Source: JBCCTX01 sp965263105
GTDB lineage: Bacteria > Bacteroidota > Bacteroidia > J057
Assembly (NCBI GenBank): GCA_965263105.1
Contig: CBDHGL010000003.1
Span: forward strand, 3,906,001-3,970,000
DNA length: 64,000 nucleotides
Direction: 5' to 3'
Made by a program: the position numbers and the translations under genes. Below the pieces are notes generated by a model. That model was not told the origin of the DNA, made no database searches, and saw only the letters and a program-made list of their open reading frames with translations. Positions 52,125-61,122 of this stretch are shown here, piece after piece (the stretch's first letter is position 1; the number at the start of each line of letters is the position of its first letter).

Positions 52125-54608
52125 CTATTCATCTCTCAACGAATGAATGGGCAAGGTCATGGCTACCTTGACAGCAAAATAGGATATGGTTAACCAGGCG
52201 ATTGCTAAGGCCACAAGACCCGAAATGAGGAAGACTTCCCATCCTAAGGGTGTCCTATAGGCATAGTCCTGTAGCCACCTGGACATCACTATATAGGCTA
52301 GGGGAGCGGCGAAAAGAAAGGCTATTCCAACAATGGGAACGTACTTTTTCCCGAGTAGCTGCAGGATGTTTCCGAAGGAAGCTCCCAAGATTTTTCGTAT
52401 ACCGATCTCTTTGCTACGTTGTTCCATAGAAAAGGCAGATAGACCAAAAAGCCCTAAGCAAGCAATGAACAAGGCTAGGCTACTGAATATTCCTAAAACC
52501 TTCCCCAATTGCCCTTCCTGAAGAAAGGTCCTATCGAAATCTTCGTCGAGAAAACTGTATCGGAAGGGTACGCCAGTTTCTAAGCGATTCCACAGACCCT
52601 CTACCTTTGATAGGGTAAGAGGCAGGTCCTCGGACCTTTGAGGGCTAAGGCGCAGACTCAGAAATCTATGAGAATGGGTGAAAATACCTGATCCCTGGTA
52701 GAACAAGGCCAAGGGTTCAATGGTACTTTGTAAGGACCAAAAGTTAAAATCTTGAACCACTCCAATTACCGTATAAGTGTTTCTTTGACCACTAGAGTAG
52801 GAAATTTGTTTCCCGATAATCTCCTCCCAATTCGTGCGAGAAGAATCTAACCATCCCATTGCCATTGCAGCTGTTTCATTGATGATTACATTTTGATTTT
52901 CTGTTCCAAACTCTTCTGAGAAATTTCGGCCCGCCAACAGGTCAATGCCCAGTGCTGGGAGGTAGCTTTCATCTGCATGGATATAGGCTAAGGGGAGTTC
53001 AGGAGCACTGCTATTCAACGGCTCGAAGTAGTCGGAATTAAATACCAACGGAGGAGAAGCATCGGAAAAGCCTACATGCTGGATGGCTGAAATTTGTTCG
53101 TATTGGTCTATTAAGACATCTAATTGACTACCGGCCTTTTCGGCATCATACACAACGAGCAAGCCTTCTCGCTTGAATCCTAATTCCATTTCTGAGGCAT
53201 ACCTTAACTGCTTGTAAACCAGCGACGTGCATATCATTAGGCAAATGGAAATAAGAAATTGAAAGGTGACCAGGCCATTTTGAAGCATAGGACTCTTCCC
53301 TGTAGGTAAAAGCTTACCTTTTAGGCTTGCCACGGGCTCGGTTTTGGATAGATACCTTGCTGGAAAAGAGCCGGTGATTACTCCTACTACAATGGAAAGA
53401 AAGAAGAATCCCAAAATTTCCTGCCAGTTCTCCCAAATGGAGAAGGATAAGGACTTCTGAGCTAGTTCATTGAAGGGAATAAGGAGTAAGTCTGCGAGTC
53501 CGATCCCCAGTATGAGGGAAAACAAACTAATCAATAAGGATTCTAGGACAAATTGGGAAAATAGGTGTCCTTTCGGAACTCCCAGGATTTTTTGAACCCC
53601 AACTTCTCGGGTTTGCTCAATAGACCTGGCAGTTGCTAAATTCATGTAATTGATACAGGAAAGGAGCAGAATCAGTAAAGCGGTAGCAGAAAAGGCATAT
53701 ATATAACGTATATCGCTAATGGCTCCTAACCTATTGCTTATTGCCCCTGATCTCAAGTGGATGTCCTTTACCGGTTGCAGAAAAAGCTCCCATACCTTTC
53801 CCTGGGCTTCAAAGTCGTCGAAGGAGTCTACCCCCATAGTCCACTTCAGGGTTTGTACAGCATATTTTCTGGGGAGCCCATTGATCTTTTCCTGGAGAGA
53901 TTCAGGAGAAATACCGGGATTGAGTTTTATATAGGTAATAAAGGTGGTCCAAATCCAGCTCCAGGACCGTTCTTTGACGGTAGGGAAGGTATTCATGGAA
54001 AGGAGCATGTCAAACTGAATATGGGTTTGATTGGATAGATTGTCCACAACCCCACGTACTAATACATCCTTTTCCGTATAGCCAAAGTCAACATGTAGGG
54101 TTTTTCCTATTGGATTTTCCTCCCCAAAATACCGCTCGGCCGTTTGAGGACTCAGTAGAACTGAATTGGGTTCATCGAGGATATTACTTTGTTCCCCTTT
54201 AAGCAAAGGAAATGAAAAGAAATCGAAGAAATTAGAGTCTGCCGCAACAATTAAACTCTCCTGAAAGACAGATCCCTCTCCATTTGTCTTTCTAAAGCTA
54301 ACCCAAGCTTCCCCTGGAGTATGAAGGCGAATAATCTGTTCTACTTCAGGAATTTCCTGGAAAGAATAGGCAACTCCTGGACCTGTAGAGCCAAAAGGAA
54401 TTCCATCGTCCACCCAAATATTGGTTTGGTTGACTCGGTATAGTTGATCCAGTTCTTTATGAAATGAATCGTATCGCAGTTCTTCCTGAATGAACAAATA
54501 GATCAGCAGGCAGCAGGCAAACCCGATGGATAATCCAAGAATATTGAGAAAAACGTAGAAGCGTTTTCTCGTCAATTTTCTCAGGGTAAGTTTGAAGATG
54601 TGTTTCAT
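52125..54608 (-). CDS. ABC transporter permease, MacB/FtsX-like, two FtsX domains
   Basis: 827 residues with segments near the N-terminus, in the middle and at the C-terminus, the layout of the eight-segment permeases with two FtsX parts. TREVGVQKILGVPKGHLFSQF and SKEIGIRKILGASFGNILQLL are the paired FtsX motifs, and large periplasmic domains lie between. It likely exports a peptide or lipid-linked substrate. The ATPase is not adjacent, which is common in Bacteroidota, where many such permeases stand in tandem without one. Confidence 0.9.
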   Translation of the reverse strand: MKHIFKLTLRKLTRKRFYVFLNILGLSIGFACCLLIYLFIQEELRYDSFHKELDQLYRVNQTNIWVDDGIPFGSTGPGVAYSFQEIPEVEQIIRLHTPGEAWVSFRKTNGEGSVFQESLIVAADSNFFDFFSFPLLKGEQSNILDEPNSVLLSPQTAERYFGEENPIGKTLHVDFGYTEKDVLVRGVVDNLSNQTHIQFDMLLSMNTFPTVKERSWSWIWTTFITYIKLNPGISPESLQEKINGLPRKYAVQTLKWTMGVDSFDDFEAQGKVWELFLQPVKDIHLRSGAISNRLGAISDIRYIYAFSATALLILLLSCINYMNLATARSIEQTREVGVQKILGVPKGHLFSQFVLESLLISLFSLILGIGLADLLLIPFNELAQKSLSFSIWENWQEILGFFFLSIVVGVITGSFPARYLSKTEPVASLKGKLLPTGKSPMLQNGLVTFQFLISICLMICTSLVYKQLRYASEMELGFKREGLLVVYDAEKAGSQLDVLIDQYEQISAIQHVGFSDASPPLVFNSDYFEPLNSSAPELPLAYIHADESYLPALGIDLLAGRNFSEEFGTENQNVIINETAAMAMGWLDSSRTNWEEIIGKQISYSSGQRNTYTVIGVVQDFNFWSLQSTIEPLALFYQGSGIFTHSHRFLSLRLSPQRSEDLPLTLSKVEGLWNRLETGVPFRYSFLDEDFDRTFLQEGQLGKVLGIFSSLALFIACLGLFGLSAFSMEQRSKEIGIRKILGASFGNILQLLGKKYVPIVGIAFLFAAPLAYIVMSRWLQDYAYRTPLGWEVFLISGLVALAIAWLTISYFAVKVAMTLPIHSLRDE

Positions 54609-54784
54609 TGGTGTTCAAATATACTTCTCTGTTTTCCAAGATCTGTGCCATGAGCGTATTTTGCTGACAGTCAGACGATTATTGGGGAAATGCTAATAAG
54701 GAGTATTTATCAAGTGTTCGATTTCAAACAGCTGCGTCCGAATAAGCACATTTTTTCTCCTATTTTTTCCTGAGAGATAATGGT

Positions 54785-54792
54785 TAGATTTG
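54785..54792 (+). promoter_or_regulatory. Possible -7 box for the fasciclin lipoprotein gene
   Basis: TAGATTTG matches TAnnTTTG, 23 bases before the ATG at 54815. No TTG is present 17-23 bases upstream, so only half of the promoter is supported. Confidence 0.4.
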
Positions 54793-54814
54793 TGGAAAAA
54801 ACAACAGAATACCT

Positions 54815-55747
54815 ATGAAGAGAAATAAGGGGTTTGGAATCTTTATCAGCATATGTTTATGTGTGACAGGATGTTTGGATAATGAAACGGATGGTTTGGA
54901 AAACTTATTGGTGACCGTGGAGAATGACCTAAGCCTTTCTAAATTTGCTGAGGCAGTTAATTTAAGCTCATTTGCTCCCGTTTTGGAACAAGGCGTTATC
55001 ACCGTCTTTGCACCTTCTAATCAGGCGTTTGAAAATTTTCTTTCACAAACTGCTTATGCATCTATTTCTGAAATATCTAAGGAGGAATTGGATAAGCTCA
55101 TCTCTTACCACATTATTTCTGGAGTGGGGGAGAGTAATAGCATTACCTCTGGATACTATGAGACGCTTTCCACCAATTCTCCAGATGAGGGAGCTCTGAG
55201 CATTCTCATTGAGAATTCGAACGGGGGAATCAGCATAAATTCCAGTGTGGAGGTATTGCGTCTGGATATGCAGGGCACCAATGGGGTAATTCACCTCATA
55301 GATAGGGTGATGGAAGGGCCTACTGTAGAACAAAGCTTTAAAAATAACTCCAGTTTGAGTATCCTTCAAACAGGACTTCAGCGCTTTGGGATTTTCGATA
55401 GCCTAAGCAACGGAGGCATCTATACCCTGATAACTCCTCCAAACGATGCCATTACCCAGTTTTTGCAAGACCAAGGGCTTGCAGGGGTAAGCGATTTAGG
55501 CGAGGAATCCTACAAAAAAATGATCTTGCGCCATGTGATCCCTGGAAACCTGGATCTCAATGAGTTGGAAGGAAATACATTTGAGACCCTTGCAGACAGC
55601 GCGGAAGTAAATGTTAGGATTAGTAATACCTCTTCTGCTAACCAAATTTTTTATGTGATCAACGATAGTACCCTTTTGCTTAGAGGCAATATTCAGGCGA
55701 GAGATGGTATCCTGCACGTCGTAAACCAAGTACTCACGGATTTATGA
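54815..55747 (+). CDS. Fasciclin (FAS1) domain lipoprotein, two domains
   Basis: 310 residues. Lipobox CVTGC at the signal peptide end (Cys about 20). Two FAS1 domains: about 28-160 with ITVFAPSNQAFENF and VIHLIDRVM, and about 168-310 with YTLITPPNDAITQF and GILHVVNQVL. The YH motif is seen as SYHIISG and the equivalent RHVIPGN. FAS1 proteins act in adhesion at the cell surface. The end overlaps by six bases with the end of the KirBac gene on the other strand. Confidence 0.9.
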   Translation: MKRNKGFGIFISICLCVTGCLDNETDGLENLLVTVENDLSLSKFAEAVNLSSFAPVLEQGVITVFAPSNQAFENFLSQTAYASISEISKEELDKLISYHIISGVGESNSITSGYYETLSTNSPDEGALSILIENSNGGISINSSVEVLRLDMQGTNGVIHLIDRVMEGPTVEQSFKNNSSLSILQTGLQRFGIFDSLSNGGIYTLITPPNDAITQFLQDQGLAGVSDLGEESYKKMILRHVIPGNLDLNELEGNTFETLADSAEVNVRISNTSSANQIFYVINDSTLLLRGNIQARDGILHVVNQVLTDL

Positions 55748-56701
55748 CAAGTTCTTTTTTTTCCAATGGTCTATTTTGTCGATTTCTACAACGGTCATTC
55801 CCTTTTCATCTGTGTAGTACATTGGCTCAAACTTGGCGCCCCAGATAAGATCATCGCATTTATAGGAATAGCGAGAATGTACCGTTTGAGCAAAGGTGTC
55901 GTCGTAGCCTTTGATGATTATCAAAAATTCTGCATTGGATTTGATAAGATCTTCCCGTGTCTTTCCAAACATGGGACTGTCCTTATTGATGGGATGTACC
56001 AAGGTCCAATTGAGGGGGAAAAGAGCAATTTGGTTGCGTTCCAAAGGGAGCTGGTAAAAACGCTGATGGGTGTTTGCTCCCATTTGTTCATAGATAACAA
56101 AAAATACCTGAGCGCTCAGTTCAATCAATTGATTGGACCTGCGATTGACAATGCGTACCATCAAGCCTGTACCTTCCTGATAAGGGGCAACGAGTGCATG
56201 TTCACTAAATCGAATCTTGGCGGATGGCCGCGCGAACCTTCCATATAGCACACCTGTTCCCAAGGCAAAGGCCATTAAGCCCAGCATAGCTTCGAAGGAG
56301 GAGATGATGTGGGTGGTATGGGTTTCTGGACTGATGGTTCCATAGCCTAGGGTGGTGATGGTTTGTACACTGAAATAAAACCCATGGGCAAACTTGTCAA
56401 CCCAGGCAGCACTTGGCTCTGGTGCATGGCTCAGATTTTGGATACCTACAGCTAGGTAGCAAAGAGCGAAAACACTGTTGATGATTATGTAAGCTGCCAA
56501 AATGGAGATCCAGAATTTCCACCAAGGCATGCTGATGAGGATCTGAAAGGGATGTATAGCGCCAACTCCCCCCCCCGTTTTTCGAACATTAAAGCTACCG
56601 TCGGGATTTATCAGACGAGACGTGGAGGAACTTATCCGGGTACCAAAGCCCAAATCCCGAAAATCAATTTCCTTATGTGAAGGTTTAAATGCACGTGCCA
56701 T
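55742..56701 (-). CDS. Inward rectifier potassium channel, KirBac type
   Basis: 319 residues. The selectivity filter TLGYGT is at 117-122, between an outer segment (about 64-88) and an inner segment (about 133-155), and a C-terminal cytoplasmic immunoglobulin-like Kir domain follows with PLNWTLVHPINKDSP, a Kir hallmark, and the family's cytoplasmic strands. The N-terminal slide helix region (MPWWKFW) is present. It should pass potassium; bacterial Kir channels are gated by lipid and ligand. It is convergent with the fasciclin gene with overlapping ends. Confidence 0.94.
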   Translation of the reverse strand: MARAFKPSHKEIDFRDLGFGTRISSSTSRLINPDGSFNVRKTGGGVGAIHPFQILISMPWWKFWISILAAYIIINSVFALCYLAVGIQNLSHAPEPSAAWVDKFAHGFYFSVQTITTLGYGTISPETHTTHIISSFEAMLGLMAFALGTGVLYGRFARPSAKIRFSEHALVAPYQEGTGLMVRIVNRRSNQLIELSAQVFFVIYEQMGANTHQRFYQLPLERNQIALFPLNWTLVHPINKDSPMFGKTREDLIKSNAEFLIIIKGYDDTFAQTVHSRYSYKCDDLIWGAKFEPMYYTDEKGMTVVEIDKIDHWKKKNLS

Positions 56702-56802
56702 TGAATAAAAGTTTGGAAAAAATGCGGATAGGGGAAAGTAGAGTCTACAGATAAAAGGAATTTACATTATTTCCTCTCTCCTTATAGCTCCCGCCTAACT
56801 CC

Positions 56803-58227
56803 TTATAAGTCAACAAAGGGGCAATTTAACAAAAACAGACGTTCTTCTGCCCGAGTGAAAACCGTATAGGTCCAGCGTATATAGGCTTTAAAATCATTCC
56901 CGTAATCTGGTTCAAAACCTACAATGACGTTTTCCCATTGTCCCCCTTGGGCCTTGTGGCCTGTGATGGCATAGCCATATTTGATTTGCAGGGCATTGAT
57001 ATAGGGATCTGTGCGAAGAGCTTCCCTCATCTGACTGGGAGCTAGTCCCATATATTCATTTTGTCGGGCATTGGCGATGGCATTTATTTGGGCTTTATCC
57101 AATTGTGCCTGCTTAGAGTCTAACAGACTCAGCACTACCTTGCAGGGTATCAGACTTGCTCTCCCCCCAGTAGTAATAAACTCAATTTCTACGTCTATCC
57201 AGGCAAGACCATAAAGCTCCTCCCTGCTTTCTTTGTGGACATAGCGAATCGTTCCCATTTCTCCATTTGCCAAAAAAGGTAGGCCTCCTTTTGCCTCTCC
57301 CCAAGCATAGTTGTTCTTAACTACCATGACTAGGTCGGAGGGCAACAAAAGCTCATCAGTATGCCATAAGTTGTGTCGTATGGCTTGATTCACCTTCATC
57401 GCCTGATAATTTGAATAAGTGATGAAGACCGTTCGATCCGGGTTTCCTTCCTCAAAGTATCCTATATAGGTATCCAAGGCTTCATAGGGGGTATCGAGAA
57501 ATTGGACATCTCGGCTCCCTTCAAGCTGGGGGATTTCTCCTGTATCCAGTACAAAAATATCCCGGATTTTGATAGAGTTCTCCAAAATACCCGAATCGAG
57601 GTGTTGGCGCTTTACTTCCCTGAGTTGGCCTTCAAAAACATGTAGGCTCAATTCTTTCTCCAGGACGAAAGGGTTTAAGCCTGGGGAATAACTCAATCCA
57701 ATGGGAGGAAGCTGTACAGGATCTCCTACAAAAATGAGCTTATGGGGTATATCGGAGTCAAATACATATTGGGCCAAATCAGAAAGAACATTGTTTCCCC
57801 CATCCCCATCTGATTGAGTTCCAATCATGGAGGCTTCATCCACAATGTATACTGTGGCCAGTTTTTCTTTATTTTTCTTCAGGCTAAAACTAACCCGGCC
57901 CCAAGCATCATCTTTGGTGGCATAAATATGATGATGAATCGTAAAGGCCGTCCGATGGGTCCTCCTACTAATCACTTTCGCTGCCCGACCAGTTGGAGCG
58001 AGGAGCACTACCTTATATCCTGCTTTTTTCAGAAGTTGGGAAAAAATGCGAATGAGAAAGGTCTTTCCCGTTCCAGCTGAGCCAGTTAATAAATAGGTGG
58101 ATAAATCCTCATCCGTTTTGACAAAATCCCAAAAGGTGGACATCACTTCCCATTGGTCTTCTGTTAAGGAAATTTCTTCCTTTCCTAGAATTTCTTGAAG
58201 TAATTTTTCTCTTTGGGAGTGTTCCAC
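56803..58227 (-). CDS. RecD-like superfamily 1 ATP-dependent DNA helicase (GTG start)
   Basis: 474 residues. The first codon is GTG at 58225-58227. Walker A GSAGTGKT is at 49-56, Walker B VDEASMIG follows, then YSNYQAMKVNQAIRH and the UvrD/RecD-type C-terminal block YGYAITGHKAQGGQWENVIVGF. RecD-like helicases of this small size are found in Bacteroidota; the role is probably DNA repair, without RecB and RecC. It follows lolD by nine bases on the same strand, so it is probably co-transcribed. Confidence 0.9.
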   Translation of the reverse strand: MEHSQREKLLQEILGKEEISLTEDQWEVMSTFWDFVKTDEDLSTYLLTGSAGTGKTFLIRIFSQLLKKAGYKVVLLAPTGRAAKVISRRTHRTAFTIHHHIYATKDDAWGRVSFSLKKNKEKLATVYIVDEASMIGTQSDGDGGNNVLSDLAQYVFDSDIPHKLIFVGDPVQLPPIGLSYSPGLNPFVLEKELSLHVFEGQLREVKRQHLDSGILENSIKIRDIFVLDTGEIPQLEGSRDVQFLDTPYEALDTYIGYFEEGNPDRTVFITYSNYQAMKVNQAIRHNLWHTDELLLPSDLVMVVKNNYAWGEAKGGLPFLANGEMGTIRYVHKESREELYGLAWIDVEIEFITTGGRASLIPCKVVLSLLDSKQAQLDKAQINAIANARQNEYMGLAPSQMREALRTDPYINALQIKYGYAITGHKAQGGQWENVIVGFEPDYGNDFKAYIRWTYTVFTRAEERLFLLNCPFVDL

Positions 58228-58236
58228 TGAATATCC

Positions 58237-58956
58237 TTAGTCCTTAGACATGAGTTTGCCGTCCATCATTTCATAACAGGTATCAGCCTGTTGGGCGATA
58301 GCCAAATCGTGTGTAGCTACTAGAAAGCTAACCCCTTTTTCTTTTGCCAGATTGCGCATCAGTTCAAATAGATCCTGGCTGTTTTTTGAGTCCAAGTTCC
58401 CGGTAGGTTCATCCGCTAGAATGATGGCTGGTTGGTTGATAAGGGCTCGGGCTACAGCCACACGCTGCTGTTCTCCTCCGGAAAGTTGGGAGGGTTTGTG
58501 TTCCATTCGATCAGCCAAACCCAGTTGGTCTAACAACTCAGCTGCACGCTTCTTGACAGTAGCTTTGGAGGTGCCTGCGATAAATCCTGGCATACACACA
58601 TTTTCTAGGGCGCTAAACTCGGGAAGCAGGTGGTGAAACTGAAAGACAAAGCCCACGAATTGGTTCCTGAAATGCGCTTGCTCCTCAGAACTTAAGGTCC
58701 GAATATCCAGGGAGCAAAAACGAAGTTCCCCTTTATCAGGGGTATCCAGGCTACCGAGAATCTGCAAAAAGGTACTTTTTCCGGCTCCAGAGCTACCTAC
58801 AAGCGATATAACCTCATTCATCCCCAGTGTTAAGGACACACCTTGAAGTACATCCAAATGCCCGAATGACTTATATATATTAGCTGCGTCAAAAAGAGGA
58901 ATATCCTGCGGAAGCGCCTGCGAATTTTTTAATTCCAATAATTGTTTGAAGTGCAT
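58237..58956 (-). CDS. lolD: LolD-type ABC transporter ATPase
   Basis: 239 residues. Walker A GSSGAGKS (54-61), the LSGGEQQ signature (158-164), Walker B ILADEPTGNLDS and the His switch ATHD are complete. IVLQ-like FQFHHLLPEFSALENVCMPG is typical of LolD, the ATPase that with LolC/LolE sends lipoproteins to the outer membrane. It carries about 20 extra N-terminal residues before the usual LolD start. The permease genes are not adjacent; the RecD-like gene follows. Confidence 0.88.
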   Translation of the reverse strand: MHFKQLLELKNSQALPQDIPLFDAANIYKSFGHLDVLQGVSLTLGMNEVISLVGSSGAGKSTFLQILGSLDTPDKGELRFCSLDIRTLSSEEQAHFRNQFVGFVFQFHHLLPEFSALENVCMPGFIAGTSKATVKKRAAELLDQLGLADRMEHKPSQLSGGEQQRVAVARALINQPAIILADEPTGNLDSKNSQDLFELMRNLAKEKGVSFLVATHDLAIAQQADTCYEMMDGKLMSKD

Positions 58957-59020
58957 AGAAAAAATTGCCTTCTTCGTATTAATCTGCTAAATATAGGAAA
59001 CTTTTGGCTATAAGTTTGGG

Positions 59021-60016
59021 ATGAGGTTAACTCGGATTATCATACCTGGATTAATTTTGTTGCTCCTCGCTTGTGAACAGGGGGAGCCAGCATTGATGCT
59101 TACTAGCACAGCGCCTGAGCAACGTTTTAGAGGGGCAAACTATTCTCAAACGCATCTGCTGACAGAAGAGGGAATAGATTTGACGTCCATTCAGGCAAAT
59201 TGGGTAGCGCTCATCCCTCAATACTTTGGCAGGCAGGGACTCCCGCAAATTACCTCGGTACATCGCTGGGAACGCTTGATCCCAGAAGCAATCGAGGAAG
59301 CTAAGCAGGCAGGACTCTCTGTCATGATAAAGCCCCATATAGACTTCAATGACAATCGTATCTTTCGGGGGGAGTTCAAATTGGATAATGAGGAAGAATG
59401 GCAAAATTTTGAACAGGCCTATTCGGATCGAATTCTCTCCTTGGCAGCTATAGCTGAAAGCCATGGGGTTGAGGCTTTTTGTATCGGAACGGAGTTACGT
59501 CTATTTGCCACCAAGCGAGGGACCTTTTGGAAAACACTCATTACCCAACTTAGAGAAGAATTTTCTGGACAGTTAGTCTATTCTGCGAATTGGGATGAAT
59601 ACCATGAGATTCCCTTCTGGGACCAGCTAGATTATATTGGAGTGAATGCCTATTTTCCCCTGACCAAAAGTCCCCACCCCTCCGAAGAGGAGCTGAGTCT
59701 CGGTTGGACCTGGTACAAAGATGCCATGAAGGCCCTGTCTCAGAAAACAGGTAAACCCATTCTATTTACTGAGTATGGGTATAGAAGTATGGTTCAGGCT
59801 ACCTGGAAGCATTGGGAACTAGTGGGAGGGACTCCTAGCGATTCTATTCAGGCTTTGGCCTACGATGTTTTTTTTCAAACATTTTGGGAAGAGCCTTGGG
59901 TAGCGGGAGGTCTATTTTGGGAGTGGATTCCCAATCCTCCAAGGGGAATAAATACACGATGGACACCCCAGAATAAACTCGCGGAGGACGTGATTAGGGA
60001 GTGGTATGGGAGGTAG
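59021..60016 (+). CDS. GH113-like TIM-barrel glycoside hydrolase lipoprotein
   Basis: 331 residues with lipobox LLAC and Cys18. The acid/base candidate Glu158 is in CIGTELR and the nucleophile candidate Glu251 in FTEYGYRS, with VYSANWDEY and YIGVNAYFPL between. This order is that of GH113 (beta-mannanase and related). It may cut mannan-type or other beta-linked polysaccharide at the cell surface or in the periplasm. The TAAGTTTG directly before the ATG looks like a -7 box but is too near to serve this start. Confidence 0.8.
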   Translation: MRLTRIIIPGLILLLLACEQGEPALMLTSTAPEQRFRGANYSQTHLLTEEGIDLTSIQANWVALIPQYFGRQGLPQITSVHRWERLIPEAIEEAKQAGLSVMIKPHIDFNDNRIFRGEFKLDNEEEWQNFEQAYSDRILSLAAIAESHGVEAFCIGTELRLFATKRGTFWKTLITQLREEFSGQLVYSANWDEYHEIPFWDQLDYIGVNAYFPLTKSPHPSEEELSLGWTWYKDAMKALSQKTGKPILFTEYGYRSMVQATWKHWELVGGTPSDSIQALAYDVFFQTFWEEPWVAGGLFWEWIPNPPRGINTRWTPQNKLAEDVIREWYGR

Positions 60017-60018
60017 AT

Positions 60019-60158
60019 GAATAGTTTTTTAGTCCATAGTCGAAGGTTGGCAGGGTGGGCGCAAGGTGAGAGTGGCGAGGAGCGAGTTGAAAAGCTAACT
60101 TGTTGAGATCGAACACCTAATTGCCTAAACTATAGACCGTGGACTGTCGACTATAAAA
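60019..60158. repeat. ATAGTCCAC-type element, about 140 bases, second long copy
   Basis: Left end has GAATAG, TTTTTT, AGTCCATAGTCG (60019-60042); right end has ACTATAGACCGTGGACTGTC (60129-60148) then GACTATA. Read on the minus strand, the right end gives ATAGTCGACAGTCCACGGTC, matching the left end of 51984-52118 at most positions over 20 bases. The middle has GTGGCGAGGAGCGAG, like GGTGAGGAGTGAG in the other copy. It fills the gap between the GH113-like gene and the DUF4197 gene. Confidence 0.6.
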
Positions 60159-60173
60159 CCCAATATTCTTATT

Positions 60174-60181
60174 TACATTTG
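60174..60181 (+). promoter_or_regulatory. Possible -7 box for the DUF4197 lipoprotein gene
   Basis: TACATTTG matches TAnnTTTG, 25 bases before the ATG at 60207. No TTG is found at the right distance upstream; the right end of the 60019-60158 repeat lies there instead. Confidence 0.4.
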
Positions 60182-60206
60182 CCATAATTTATCAACACAT
60201 AATTTC

Positions 60207-60947
60207 ATGAACAACATTCGAATTCTTCTGTATACCTTGTTAGCGCTTACCTTCACCAGTTGTGATACCTTGAACGAGGTAGCTAAAGCAGTCTACGAAA
60301 CGTCTGCAGGATCCCCGACCAGCTTAGAAATGTCGGGAGGCTTAAAAGAAGCCCTGACCAATGGGGTCCGCTTTGCCGTAAATACCTTGGGAAAAGAAGG
60401 AGGCTACTACAATGATCCTCTGGTGAAGATTCCCTTTCCTCAAGAAGCGGAATTTGCTGCAAAGGCCTTAAGAGATATAGGATTGGGGAAATTGGTAGAT
60501 GATTTTGAAAAACTCATCAATGAAGGAGCGGAAGAAGGGGCGAAAGAAGCCTTGGGAATTTTTGGAAATGCCGTAAAGTCCATGACCTTTAACGATGTGC
60601 AAAATATCCTATTGGGGGACAATAAGGCGGCTACTCGTTATTTTCAGCAAAAAACAACAGAACAACTTTTTCAAACCTTTTCTCCTAAAATTAAAACGTC
60701 TTTGGACAAGGTGAATGCAACCAAGGTGTGGAATGATATTACCTCCAAGTACAATTCCATACCCTTCACCAAAAAGAAAGTGGAAACGGACTTGGTGCGA
60801 TATGCTACGGAAAAAGCCATGGAGGGATTGTTTGTCAAGGTGGCGGAAGAAGAATTGAAAATTCGGCAAAATGTGGCTGCTCGGAATACCGCCTTACTGA
60901 AAAAGGTATTTGGCTATGCCGACCAGCAGAAAAATACGGGAAATTAG
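60207..60947 (+). CDS. DUF4197 family lipoprotein
   Basis: 246 residues, lipobox FTSC with Cys19. The mature part is helical, with GLKEALTNGVRFAVNTLGKEGGYYNDPLVKIPFP near the start and DVQNILLGDNKAATRYFQQKT in the middle, both DUF4197 marks. The role of the family is unknown; members are periplasmic or membrane-attached. A 175-base gap without a gene follows, with a small AT hairpin (61064-61082). Confidence 0.88.
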   Translation: MNNIRILLYTLLALTFTSCDTLNEVAKAVYETSAGSPTSLEMSGGLKEALTNGVRFAVNTLGKEGGYYNDPLVKIPFPQEAEFAAKALRDIGLGKLVDDFEKLINEGAEEGAKEALGIFGNAVKSMTFNDVQNILLGDNKAATRYFQQKTTEQLFQTFSPKIKTSLDKVNATKVWNDITSKYNSIPFTKKKVETDLVRYATEKAMEGLFVKVAEEELKIRQNVAARNTALLKKVFGYADQQKNTGN

Positions 60948-61122
60948 CCGTTGGAAATTGCAACTTATCGGGTAGATAAGGTATCTTTTGGTAGTTCCTC
61001 TGTTGAATATCCTCTCAGCAGTAACTATTTTGGAAAATAATTTAGGGGGGGACAGAAATACGCAATATAATTGTGTTATATTGATTCTATTCCTCTGGAA
61101 TACCCGGTCAAAAACTTAACCT

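Noticed and set aside
59011..59018. TAAGTTTG immediately before the GH113-like start
   Set aside because: Only two bases lie between it and the ATG and no TTG box is at the correct distance, so it cannot serve as promoter for this start.
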